The notes under the pieces are model-generated. The model saw only the letters and a list, made by a program, of their open reading frames with translations, did not search any database and was not told the origin of the DNA. From Natrinema mahii (lineage in GTDB: Archaea; Halobacteriota; Halobacteria; Halobacteriales; Natrialbaceae), in the NCBI GenBank assembly GCA_000690595.2, contig JHUT02000020.1, positions 1 to 32,616 of the forward strand: a stretch of DNA of 32,616 nucleotides. Reading direction: 5' to 3'. Position numbers and translations under genes: made by a program. How positions within the stretch are numbered: the stretch's first letter is position 1; each line of letters starts with the position of its first letter. Positions 8,139 to 15,083 of the stretch are shown here, piece by piece.

Positions 8139-8183
8139 CTGCGAGGCTGACCGTCCGGCGAACCGACGGGTCGCGCTCGCGAG

Positions 8184-8312
8184 TCAGAAGAGGCCTCTGG
8201 CCAGGACGAGCAAGACGCCGGAACCGATGATGAACCCGAGAAAGCCCGCGAAGATGATCGCCGCCTGTCGTCCGGTGAGCGATTCGCCGTCGAGAAACTC
8301 GTCTGAAGGCAT
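8184..8312 (-). CDS. 42-residue single-helix membrane protein
   Basis: This short gene encodes a polar N-terminus (MPSDEFLDGESLTGRQ) followed by one hydrophobic helix (about residues 17-38) ending in ARGLF. The translation runs ATG to TGA without odd codons. A TATA-like GTTTAAG on the minus strand is centred about 29 bases before the ATG, matching the leaderless pattern of its neighbours. I do not know a function. The N-out or N-in topology is unclear, but the Arg near the C-terminus and the acidic start are compatible with either. It follows the divergent dehydrogenase gene on the other strand and precedes the reductase gene by 78 bases. Confidence 0.7.
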   Translation of the reverse strand: MPSDEFLDGESLTGRQAAIIFAGFLGFIIGSGVLLVLARGLF

Positions 8313-8468
8313 ACTGTCGGCGTTCGTGGCTCGCTCGCTTAAACGTGATGGTCACGTCATTTGATGGTGGGGTGGACTGTCGGGGGCTCGAGCCCTCGAG
8401 GGGCGGTCCCGGCCGCCCGCAGTGCCGCGAGACGAACGCTTTTGATCGCACTGGACCAGGGTGGAGAC

Positions 8469-9437
8469 ATGAGCGAGGCCGACGCGCCGGACGTGCTGGT
8501 CCTCCGGCGTGGCACCCACGGGATGCCGGTCGAACAGTACGCCGACGCGATCCGCGAGCGACTCCCCGACCGCAGCGTCGAACTCGCGCGGACCCCCGCC
8601 GCGGAACGCGAGGCGATCCGGTCGGCGACGTTCGCGACCGGTATGACACTCGAGCGCGATCTCCTCGAGGCGGCCGACGAACTCGCGGTCTTCGCCTGCG
8701 CCTACGCGGGGACGGGCCATCTCCCGCTCGAGGAACTCGAAGAGCGGGACGTCGCGGTGACCAACGCCTCGGGCGTCCACGGGCCGAACATCGGCGAACA
8801 CGTGCTGGGCGCGATCCTGGGGTTCGTCCGGCGGTTCCACGTCGGTCGGCGGCGACAGGACCGCCGGGAGTGGCGCCACTACCGGGCCCACGAACTGCAG
8901 GGGTCGACGGTGACGATCGTCGGTCTCGGCGCGATCGGCGAGGCGGTCGCCGAGCGACTCGAGCCGTTCGGCGTCGAGACGATCGGGGTGCGGTATACGC
9001 CCGAGAAAGGTGGGCCGACCGACGAGGTGATCGGGTTCGAGGGCGAGGCGTTCGACGACGCGCTCGCGCGGACGGACTACCTCGTCCTCGCGTGTCCGCT
9101 CACCGAAACGACGCGAGGGCTGATCGACCGCGAGGCGCTGGTCACGCTCGATCCCGAGGCGGTGCTGGTCAACGTCGCCCGGGGCCCGGTCGTCGACACC
9201 GACGCGCTGGTCGCGGCGCTGCGCTCGAACCGGCTCCGCGGGGCCGCGCTCGATGTCACCGACCCCGAGCCGCTGCCGGAGGACCACCCGCTGTGGACCT
9301 TCGAGAACGTACAGATTACGCCCCACAACGCGGGCCACACACCCGAGTACTACGAGCGACTCGCCGACATCGTCGCCGAGAACGTTCGCCGTCGCGAAAA
9401 CGGCGACGATACCCTCGAGAATCAGGTGCTGCCCTGA
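8469..9437 (+). CDS. D-2-hydroxyacid dehydrogenase
   Basis: This is an NAD(P)-dependent D-isomer-specific 2-hydroxyacid dehydrogenase interconverting a 2-oxoacid and the D-2-hydroxyacid. The 322-residue protein has the split catalytic domain (1-about 105 and the last 30 residues) around a Rossmann domain with GLGAIG (152-157). The catalytic triad is visible: Arg238 (NVARGPVV), Glu267 (DPEPLPEDHPLW) and His286 (ITPHNAGHT). I chose the ATG at 8469 (MSEADAPDV) because the upstream in-frame extension is low-quality, and a TTTTGA element lies about 28 bases before it. The substrate is unknown. The family includes phosphoglycerate, lactate and glyoxylate reductases, but the short length excludes an ACT-domain SerA. 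Confidence 0.9.
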   Translation: MSEADAPDVLVLRRGTHGMPVEQYADAIRERLPDRSVELARTPAAEREAIRSATFATGMTLERDLLEAADELAVFACAYAGTGHLPLEELEERDVAVTNASGVHGPNIGEHVLGAILGFVRRFHVGRRRQDRREWRHYRAHELQGSTVTIVGLGAIGEAVAERLEPFGVETIGVRYTPEKGGPTDEVIGFEGEAFDDALARTDYLVLACPLTETTRGLIDREALVTLDPEAVLVNVARGPVVDTDALVAALRSNRLRGAALDVTDPEPLPEDHPLWTFENVQITPHNAGHTPEYYERLADIVAENVRRRENGDDTLENQVLP

Positions 9438-9470
9438 GACGTGCCTGTGCTTCCGGTCGGTTCGACGCAC

Positions 9471-9479
9471 CTTTTTGCC
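9471..9479 (+). promoter_or_regulatory. TATA-like box upstream of the UspA gene
   Basis: CTTTTTGCC is centred 27 bases before the ATG of a 22-codon upstream ORF at 9501. That is 86 bases before the UspA start, so the UspA gene would have a translated leader of about 59 bases. Confidence 0.45.
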
Positions 9480-9500
9480 TCCCTGTGACGAACGGCGAGT

Positions 9501-9569
9501 ATGGACAGCCCAGACTGTGTGACTCGAGCGGACGCGTCCGCGCGGACGGGAGGGGGACGATGGTACTGA
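9501..9569 (+). CDS. Possible 22-residue leader peptide before the UspA gene
   Basis: The ORF opens with ATG 27 bases after a TATA-like T-run and ends TGG TAC TGA, overlapping the UspA start (9560) by 10 bases in another frame. Its late codons GGA GGG GGA are a purine-rich stretch that also serves as a good ribosome-binding site for the UspA start. The peptide begins MDSPDCVTRA and resembles no family I know. Translation is inferred, not shown. Confidence 0.3.
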   Translation: MDSPDCVTRADASARTGGGRWY

Positions 9570-9991
9570 CGTTCGACGGCCGGGTCCTCGTGCCCGTCGC
9601 CGACCCCGACGACGGCGAACGAACGGCGGCGGCGCTGGCCCCGTATCTCGGCCCCGAGAGTTCGGTACTCTTCGTCAACGTCATCGAGAAGGCCGGCGGC
9701 GCGCCGGACAAAGCCTCGGTCGAACAGCGCGAGATCTACGCCGAGGAGATCTTCGAGCGCGCCCGCGGGCCGATCGCGGACCGCGCGGCCTCGGTCGAGA
9801 CGGCGATCCTCTTCGGGACGGACGTCGTCGAGACGATCTTCGACGCGGCCGAGGAGCGCGCCGTCGAGGCCGTCGTCTTCGAGCCCCGTGGGGGCAACCG
9901 ATTCGTGGAACTGCTCACCGGAAACGTGGCTCGCCGGTTGGTCAAAGAGGCCGCGGTTCCGGTGGTCGCGCTCCCCCGAACGGACGACTGA
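9560..9991 (+). CDS. Universal stress protein (UspA family)
   Basis: This is a 143-residue single UspA domain with the Rossmann-like alpha/beta fold, acting in the cytoplasm, often as a nucleotide-binding stress modulator. The first strand is RVLVPVADPDDG and the last is VPVVALPR. The usual nucleotide loop G-x2-G-x9-G(S/T) is only loosely kept, as FEPRGGNRFVELLTGNVARRLV, so ATP binding is uncertain. The ATG at 9560 follows a strong purine-rich site (GGGAGGGGG). That is unusual here, since most genes in the window look leaderless. The gene is convergent with the HalOD1 gene, with 19 bases between stops. Confidence 0.87.
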   Translation: MVLTFDGRVLVPVADPDDGERTAAALAPYLGPESSVLFVNVIEKAGGAPDKASVEQREIYAEEIFERARGPIADRAASVETAILFGTDVVETIFDAAEERAVEAVVFEPRGGNRFVELLTGNVARRLVKEAAVPVVALPRTDD

Positions 9992-10010
9992 CGGGGCGAC
10001 GTGGGGACGC

Positions 10011-10319
10011 TCACTCGAGGGCGACGAGTTCGACGCGGCCGGTCTGGTCGACGCCGACCCGGTACCCCGCGTACTCGAACGTGACCGAGCCGACACAGCG
10101 ATCGGTCCCCGCCGTCGACCGGAAGAGCGAATCGAGTGCGGACGGGTCGATCACGTCGTACAGGGGGCCGAACTCGTCGGCGAGTTCGAGAGCGTCGAAC
10201 GACGACTCGGCCGCGATCGCGTCGATGACGGCCTCGCTCGGCGTCGTGTCCGGGCCGGCCTGGTGCGTACTGGCGGACTCGTGGAGCGTCGACCGGTCGG
10301 TGGTGGGCTCAGTTTCCAT
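10011..10319 (-). CDS. HalOD1 output domain protein
   Basis: This 102-residue protein has a disordered N-terminus and a HalOD1 domain. That domain is found almost only in haloarchaea and was proposed as an output module of signalling systems. Supporting segments are SEAVIDAIAAESSFDALEL near residue 28 and VTFEYAGYRVGVDQTGRVEL at the end, which is the typical terminal beta-hairpin with the conserved Tyr. The ATG at 10319 is preferred over a GTG two codons earlier. The gene follows the bat-like regulator on the same strand after 53 bases with no obvious TATA box between, so the two are probably co-transcribed and may act together. Confidence 0.83.
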   Translation of the reverse strand: METEPTTDRSTLHESASTHQAGPDTTPSEAVIDAIAAESSFDALELADEFGPLYDVIDPSALDSLFRSTAGTDRCVGSVTFEYAGYRVGVDQTGRVELVALE

Positions 10320-10372
10320 ACACACGATACCGGTCCGTCGCGGGAAGCGTCCACGATTGGATGATCAACGAT

Positions 10373-11017
10373 TCAAGTGGGGGTCGATTCGCTGATCGCG
10401 TTCCGGAGGAGGTTCGCCTGCCCTCGGCGGAGGCGAGCGGACAGCGCCTGCGCGGAGATATCGAGTTTTTCGGCCACCGCCGAGAGCGTCGTCTCGCGGG
10501 GCACGTCGAAGTACCCCTCCTCGAGGGCGACGGTCAACGCCTCCCACTGGCGCTCGGTGACGCCGTATCGGTCCCCGGCGGCGGCCGACTCCTCGAAGAT
10601 CCGCTGGATCCGAAACGGAATGTCCTTCTCGCGACAGACGTCCCGATACGCGAACAGCGCCTCTCGGGTCGGAACGCGCGCCCGAATGTTCGTGTCTTCG
10701 GTGACGGTGATCTCCTGGTACCCGATATCGTACTCCGCCGCCGTCGGATACGTCAGGTGGGCCTGCCCCCGCTCCGATAGCGTGACGCTGTAGAGACGGC
10801 GGTCGCCCGGATCCTCGAGCAGCGAGACGGCCGCGACGGTGTCGTCGTCCTCCAGTGCCGGTTCGACGGCTGCGAGATCGTCGCCGTAGACCCAACAGAT
10901 GAATTTCGTCGCCCCCGTTTCCGACCGATAGATCTCGTCGACGTCGATCCGCGAGGCGGCTGCGACGGTCCGACGGAGGATCGGCGTCCCGATTTCGAAC
11001 TCGACGATCAGTACCAT
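10373..11017 (-). CDS. Bat-type helix-turn-helix regulator (HTH_10)
   Basis: This is a transcription regulator of the bacterioopsin-activator family. Residues 1-about 150 form the bat-associated sensor-like domain. The C-terminus carries the HTH_10 domain, with the typical lead-in TERQWEALTVALEEGYFDVP and the recognition region TTLSAVAEKLDISAQALSARLRRG. Its 214 residues are the usual size for members without PAS or GAF domains. I chose the ATG at 11017 (MVLIVEFEIG), since haloarchaeal relatives begin at this strand. A TATA-like GTATAAC (minus strand, near 11054) then leaves a short leader. The TTG at 11032 is an alternative. The target genes cannot be deduced, but the HalOD1 gene downstream is a likely operon partner. 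Confidence 0.88.
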   Translation of the reverse strand: MVLIVEFEIGTPILRRTVAAASRIDVDEIYRSETGATKFICWVYGDDLAAVEPALEDDDTVAAVSLLEDPGDRRLYSVTLSERGQAHLTYPTAAEYDIGYQEITVTEDTNIRARVPTREALFAYRDVCREKDIPFRIQRIFEESAAAGDRYGVTERQWEALTVALEEGYFDVPRETTLSAVAEKLDISAQALSARLRRGQANLLRNAISESTPT

Positions 11018-11141
11018 GGGGCCTTCGCTCAAGGTACGTCGCGGGGACTGTTATACTACGGCACTAATTGGGTTGGCCCGCGTCGACGAGAAACCGATCG
11101 GTCATTCGGCGGGCGATCGAGGGGGGAACGCCGCGTGCCGT

Positions 11142-12176
11142 TCAGATGTAGCCGTGTTCGAGCAGCAGTTCGCCGTTGAGAACGCTCGCGCCGGCGGCGC
11201 CGCGGATCGTGTTGTGGGCCAGACAGTTGTACTGCAGGCCGAAGGGCGATTCTTGGAGGCCGCCCGCGGCGATGGCCATCCCGTCGCCCAGCGTGCGGTC
11301 CATCCGGGGCTGGGGTCGGTCGGGCTCCTCGAAGACGTGGATGAGCGGGTCGGGCGAGGAGCGCAGATCGAGCGACGGGTACTCCCGCATGGCCTCGGCG
11401 GCCGCGTCCGCGGTCAGTTCCGCTTCGGTCTCGACCCAGACGTTCTCGAGGTGGCCGTCGATGGTCGGGATGCGGTTACAGGAGGCCGCGACCGACATGT
11501 CGTTGTGCGACAGTTCGGCCCCGTCGAACTCGCCCAGCAGTTTGCGGGACTCGGTCTCGAGTTTGTCCTCCTCGCCGCCGATGTAGGGGACGGCGTTGTC
11601 GATGATCTCCATCGAGGACACGCCGTCGTAGCCCGCGCCGGAGACCGCCTGCAGCGTCGAGACGTGGACCTTCTCGAGGCCGAAGTCGGTCAGGGCGGCG
11701 AGCGTGGGGACGAAGGTGATCGTCGAGCAGTTGGGGTTTTTGACCATCGCGCCGTCCCAGCCGCGCCGATCACGCTGGACCTCGAGTAAGTCGAGGTGGT
11801 CGGCGTTGACCTCCGGAATCACGAGGGGGATGTCGTCGTCCATCCGGCCGTTCGAGGAGTTCGAGGAGACGACGTAGCCGGCCTCACAGAAGCCGGGTTC
11901 GACTTCCGCACCGACGCTCGAGGGCAGCGACGAGAAGATCAGATCGATGTCGTCGGGGACCTCGTCGGGGTCGGTCGCCGTGACGGTCGTCTCGGCGACG
12001 GCCTCGGGAATGGGGCTGTCGACACGCCACTTCGCGGCCTGCCGATACGTCTTGCCGGCGCTTGCGTCGCTCGCGGTCAGGGCCGCGATCTCGAACTCCG
12101 GATGGGGGTCGAGCAATTGAATCAGTCGCTGTCCAACCGCACCGGTCGCACCGAGTACGCCTACTCGTACTGCCAT
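11142..12176 (-). CDS. asd: Aspartate-semialdehyde dehydrogenase
   Basis: This enzyme reduces aspartyl-4-phosphate to aspartate semialdehyde with NADPH, the branch point to threonine, methionine and lysine. The 344-residue protein has the NADP-binding loop GATGAVG (9-15), the catalytic cysteine Cys150 in KNPNCST and a catalytic histidine in RIPTIDGH. It belongs to the archaeal/fungal subgroup, recognisable from SSNSSNGRM and IPEVN before the active-site loop. An in-frame extension reaches 12260, but the ATG at 12176 begins exactly at the first beta strand. It has a T-rich promoter element (GGTTTTGC on the minus strand) about 28 bases upstream. The gene stands alone, with no other lysine or threonine pathway gene nearby. 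Confidence 0.95.
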   Translation of the reverse strand: MAVRVGVLGATGAVGQRLIQLLDPHPEFEIAALTASDASAGKTYRQAAKWRVDSPIPEAVAETTVTATDPDEVPDDIDLIFSSLPSSVGAEVEPGFCEAGYVVSSNSSNGRMDDDIPLVIPEVNADHLDLLEVQRDRRGWDGAMVKNPNCSTITFVPTLAALTDFGLEKVHVSTLQAVSGAGYDGVSSMEIIDNAVPYIGGEEDKLETESRKLLGEFDGAELSHNDMSVAASCNRIPTIDGHLENVWVETEAELTADAAAEAMREYPSLDLRSSPDPLIHVFEEPDRPQPRMDRTLGDGMAIAAGGLQESPFGLQYNCLAHNTIRGAAGASVLNGELLLEHGYI

Positions 12177-12306
12177 TTTCCGGCACTCCGAGTCGTGTCC
12201 GCAAAACCGTTTGGGTTTTCGGTAGCGAGTGTCAATCGTCGAAGTTGCACACGTCGCCAACGCCGGCCGCCGACCGGCCGCGGGAGCCGTTGCGAACGGA
12301 TAGAAG

Positions 12307-12314
12307 ATATTAAG
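12307..12314 (+). promoter_or_regulatory. TATA box upstream of a mini-ORF and membrane protein gene
   Basis: ATATTAAG is followed by an A-rich stretch. Its centre is 29-30 bases before the ATG at 12340, the same spacing as at the coxA mini-ORF. The start of the annotated membrane protein (12390) is a further 50 bases on. Confidence 0.6.
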
Positions 12315-12339
12315 AAAACGGAGCGGTACCTATCGATCG

Positions 12340-12393
12340 ATGTACGACCGACAGGACCGACTCGAGGCGGCAGGCCAGAGGTGGTTCCGATGA
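12340..12393 (+). CDS. Possible 17-residue leader peptide before a membrane protein gene
   Basis: MYDRQDRLEAAGQRWFR is encoded from an ATG placed where a leaderless transcript should begin. It ends in TGA, overlapping the next ATG as ATGA. Its AGG TGG codons form the sequence GAGGTGG, a good ribosome-binding site for the downstream start. The arrangement and length match the mini-ORF before coxA. No similarity to a known protein is claimed. Confidence 0.4.
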   Translation: MYDRQDRLEAAGQRWFR

Positions 12394-12662
12394 CGAGTTC
12401 GACCGCGAGTACCGGCGGGCTGTTCGACACGCCCTTTAGTATCGGCGCGACGGTGCTTGCGGCCGTCGCGGCGCTGGTCGGCGTCCTCTTCGCGTGGACG
12501 GGCTACTCCGCCGCGGGCACCGACGAGGCGACGGCGGCGCTCCCGCTGGTGGGCTTTGAACTGAACATTCTGACGGGCTTCGTCGGGCTGTTGTTCGCCT
12601 TTGCCATCGCCCTGGTGGCGCTGGTCGCCGCGCTCTACATGGAGCCCGGCTTCGGCGAGTAA
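12390..12662 (+). CDS. Two-helix membrane protein, family not recognised
   Basis: This is a 90-residue protein with a short polar N-terminus and two long hydrophobic helices (about 17-42 and 57-84). They are joined by an acidic turn (GTDEATAALP), and the protein ends in MEPGFGE. Helix lengths suggest a hairpin with both ends on the same side. I do not recognise the family. The ATG at 12390 is chosen because it overlaps the upstream mini-ORF stop (ATGA) and sits 6 bases after AGGTGG. An in-frame GTG at 12381 is the alternative. It is convergent with the ribosomal S17e gene, with about 155 bases of non-coding DNA between them. Confidence 0.78.
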   Translation: MTSSTASTGGLFDTPFSIGATVLAAVAALVGVLFAWTGYSAAGTDEATAALPLVGFELNILTGFVGLLFAFAIALVALVAALYMEPGFGE

Positions 12663-12818
12663 CTCGGTTTGTCGGCCGACCGTCGATCGCCGATCGGTTC
12701 GGTCGCGACGCGAGACGCTGGCTTCGACGTGTTCGATGGCTCGTAGTGGCGACGGCGGTCGCGACGTGGACGCGTCGCTACTCGAGTCGGGGATCGATCT
12801 CGAGGAGAGAACAGCGAC

Positions 12819-13010
12819 TTACGCGGGGACTTCGGCGCCTTTCTTCCGGGTGACGTAGCCGGCGATCCGGTTCCGAACGCCCTTGGATTCGACGTTGGTG
12901 AGCTTTGCGACGCTTTCTTTGTTCTGTTCGAAGTCGGTCGTGAACGCCTCCGGGTACCGCTCGAGGAGGAGGGTCCCGGTCTTCTTGACGTAGGCCGGCT
13001 TGATTGCCAT
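12819..13010 (-). CDS. rps17e: 30S ribosomal protein S17e
   Basis: This is the small-subunit ribosomal protein eS17, shared by archaea and eukaryotes. The 63-residue sequence is full length for archaea. It shows the family start [20 protein letters not shown] and the segment [16 protein letters not shown] that contacts 18S/16S rRNA. A TATA-like GGCTTTAGG on the minus strand lies about 29 bases before the ATG, so translation is probably leaderless. It is a lone ribosomal gene here, as is common for S17e in haloarchaea. The DUF447/CitG-like genes lie upstream on the same strand after about 115 bases. Confidence 0.97.
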   Translation of the reverse strand: MAIKPAYVKKTGTLLLERYPEAFTTDFEQNKESVAKLTNVESKGVRNRIAGYVTRKKGAEVPA

Positions 13011-13124
13011 ATCGGGTGGTTCATGGAGCGCGCCCTAAAGCCATTCGTTCTGCGCCGGCGACCGGTCGCCCACGGCCCCGCCACGACCGCGGCGTCCGCG
13101 TCGGTTCCGCGCCGTGCCCTCACC

Positions 13125-13775
13125 TCACCACTGCGACTGGTCGCGAACCCGCTCGAGAGCTTCCCGTTCCCGGGGGCCGCCGGCCCGCTCGACGACCGCG
13201 GCACAGTACTCGAGTCGGTCGCGTAACTCGCCCTCGTCGTATTCGTCGACCCCGAGCCGCGAGGCGGCGACGGTCGCCTCGACGACGGCCCCGAACCCGC
13301 GGTCGATCGTCGGGACCGTCTCGCGCTCGATCGCCGACTCGGCGGGGCGAAGCGTCCACTCCTCCCACTCGGTGTCGCCCTCGCTGCCCGCGTCGATCCG
13401 CTCGACGGTGACTCGAACCCAGGCGCTGGCGGCGTCGAGGACCGGGGCCTCGCGCTCGAGGATCGAGCAGGCGGCGTCGGCGAAGACGACGGGATCGTCG
13501 ACGAACTGGACGTAGCCCTCGCCCTGCCGGTGGAAGTTCCGCCGGGTGCGGGTGTTTCCCCACGTCCGCGCGGTGACGGGATCGCCGGCGTGGAGTCCGA
13601 GCGCGGCGGCGTTCCACAGCCCGTTTGGGCCGAGCGTGGTCACGACGGTTTCGGTGACGCCGGCGAGGTCGACGGGCCACGTCGCGGCGTCGCCGGTCTC
13701 GAGTCCGGGCTCGCCCGGCGACGAGCGTGGGCCGCTTTCGGTCCCGTCCGCCGCCGCGTCTCGCTCGCCGCTCAT
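13125..13775 (-). CDS. DUF447 family protein
   Basis: This 216-residue protein belongs to the DUF447 family, whose known structures have a split-barrel, flavin-reductase-like fold. Supporting features are ETVVTTLGPNGLWNAAALGL near residue 40 and TWGNTRTRRNF soon after, where the family binds a ligand. The remainder is acidic with a helical tail. A disordered acidic N-terminus of about 30 residues precedes the domain. The start ATG overlaps the stop of the CitG-like gene by four bases (ATGA), so they are translated together. This pair is also seen in archaea and in methylotrophic bacteria near tetrahydromethanopterin-linked genes. That suggests a shared cofactor-related job, still undefined. 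No biochemical function is assigned here. Confidence 0.85.
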   Translation of the reverse strand: MSGERDAAADGTESGPRSSPGEPGLETGDAATWPVDLAGVTETVVTTLGPNGLWNAAALGLHAGDPVTARTWGNTRTRRNFHRQGEGYVQFVDDPVVFADAACSILEREAPVLDAASAWVRVTVERIDAGSEGDTEWEEWTLRPAESAIERETVPTIDRGFGAVVEATVAASRLGVDEYDEGELRDRLEYCAAVVERAGGPREREALERVRDQSQW

Positions 13776-14623
13776 ACCGTGACCGACCCCCGCTCGAGCG
13801 CGACGAATAGTCCCGCGGCCGTGATGTCGGCCGTGGTCCCGGGGTTGATCCCCCGCTCGACGAGGTCGTCGGCGAACCGGTCGACGGTCCGGCGATCGGT
13901 TGCGAGGGCGTCCTCGGCAACCAGTTCCGCGGCTCGGTCGGTTACGTCCCGGGCGGTCGCCTCCCCGTGGCGCGTCGCGACGAGGGTGTCGGGCCGCTCG
14001 GCGAGCAGGGAGAGAAAGACCGCGGCGGTCCGGTCCGAGAGCGGGCCCTCGGCCGCGGCGAGTCGGCCGGCGGCCGCGAACGACCGCTCGAACCCCTCGA
14101 CCCACTCGCGGGCGACGCCGTCACCGGGGACCGACCGCTCCATGATCTCCAGCAGCGTCAGTCCGCGCTCCTCGAGAGCCGGGACCGCGTCCGATCCGCG
14201 GCGTACGTCGAGGGCGTCCATCTCCGCCGGCGGGTCGTCGACGGCGACGTCGACGTGGTCGAACGCCCGGTAGAACCCCGCCGCGTCGGCGACGGTCGTC
14301 TCGCGGACGACGGCCTCGACGGCCGATCGATCGAGGTCGTCGCCGGCGGCCCGGACCAGCGGCACGAGCAACAGCAGGGCTCCGAACTGCGTGTTCCCGC
14401 CCTCCTGTGTGGCCATCCCCTCGACGGCTCGCTCGAAGGCGGGCCCGATCGCCGCGCCCGATGCCGCCCGCTCGAGTCCGTCGCGGGCCCCGACGGCCCC
14501 GGCGAGGAAGTGTTCGAACCGCAGGTCCGCGAGGTCGCGCTCGCGGTCGACGTTGCCCGGCTTGGGCGTCCCCGCGACCTCGAGGAGCAGGGCCAGTTCA
14601 GCGTTCTGGGCCGACGTTCGCAT
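13772..14623 (-). CDS. Triphosphoribosyl-dephospho-CoA synthase (CitG)-like protein
   Basis: This 283-residue protein is related to CitG, which makes the prosthetic-group precursor of citrate lyase from ATP and dephospho-CoA. Family marks are the N-terminal helix AELALLLEVAGTPKPGNVDR with the KPGNVDR motif, then ATQEGGNTQFGALLLLVPL, and NPGTTADITAAGLFVALERG at the C-terminus. No citrate lyase genes are present nearby, and archaeal members usually lack them, so the real reaction is probably different. The ATG at 14623 is the first with the family's N-terminal helix; an in-frame extension upstream is compositionally unlike protein. It is the first gene of a coupled pair with DUF447. Confidence 0.85.
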   Translation of the reverse strand: MRTSAQNAELALLLEVAGTPKPGNVDRERDLADLRFEHFLAGAVGARDGLERAASGAAIGPAFERAVEGMATQEGGNTQFGALLLLVPLVRAAGDDLDRSAVEAVVRETTVADAAGFYRAFDHVDVAVDDPPAEMDALDVRRGSDAVPALEERGLTLLEIMERSVPGDGVAREWVEGFERSFAAAGRLAAAEGPLSDRTAAVFLSLLAERPDTLVATRHGEATARDVTDRAAELVAEDALATDRRTVDRFADDLVERGINPGTTADITAAGLFVALERGSVTV

Positions 14624-14732
14624 ACGGATCGCTGCGTGCCGAGGCGGCTTAGGGGTGGGGATTCGCGGCGACCGTCGGCAAAGCGGGCCGCCCTCCCGTC
14701 GATTTATGCCGCGAGACGAGGATCGATCACAC

Positions 14733-15077
14733 ATGGGCTACGACACCGTCGCCAAGACCGATCCGGACTCAGTCATGGACGAGGAGTGGGGCGGCATGTG
14801 GTTCCTCAAGGAGCCACTCGCCACCGGAGAACTGGGGATCTCGATCCTCGAACTCGAGCCCGACGGCAAGGGGATGGAACACGACGAGACGGACACGGGA
14901 CAGGAGGAAGTCTACTACGTCGTGGAGGGGCGGATCGACGTCGACCTGACCGACGCCGACGAGACCGTCACCCTCGAGGCCGACGAGGCGATCCGTCTGG
15001 ACGCCGAGGAATCGCGCCAGATCCAGAACCGGTACGACGAGCGGGCCAAGCTCGTGTTGGTCGGCGCGCCGCTGTAG
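14733..15077 (+). CDS. Single-domain cupin protein
   Basis: This 114-residue protein has one cupin barrel. Motif 1 is degenerate (MEHDETDTGQEEVYYVVEGRIDV, with the G-x5-HxH-x-E pattern reduced to one His). Motif 2 (AIRLDAEESRQIQNR) lacks the usual His. The metal site is therefore incomplete, and binding of a small molecule is possible instead of an oxygenase reaction. A TATA-like GATTTATG is centred about 29 bases before the ATG. The gene is convergent with the Nramp-family gene, with only 6 bases between the stops. The acidic composition is typical for a haloarchaeal cytoplasmic protein. No specific pathway can be inferred. Confidence 0.84.
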   Translation: MGYDTVAKTDPDSVMDEEWGGMWFLKEPLATGELGISILELEPDGKGMEHDETDTGQEEVYYVVEGRIDVDLTDADETVTLEADEAIRLDAEESRQIQNRYDERAKLVLVGAPL

Positions 15078-15083
15078 TCGCCG

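Noticed and set aside
12177..12260. 28-residue N-terminal extension of aspartate-semialdehyde dehydrogenase
   Set aside because: The extension is basic and precedes the Rossmann strand; the promoter sits inside it, so it cannot be transcribed as coding.
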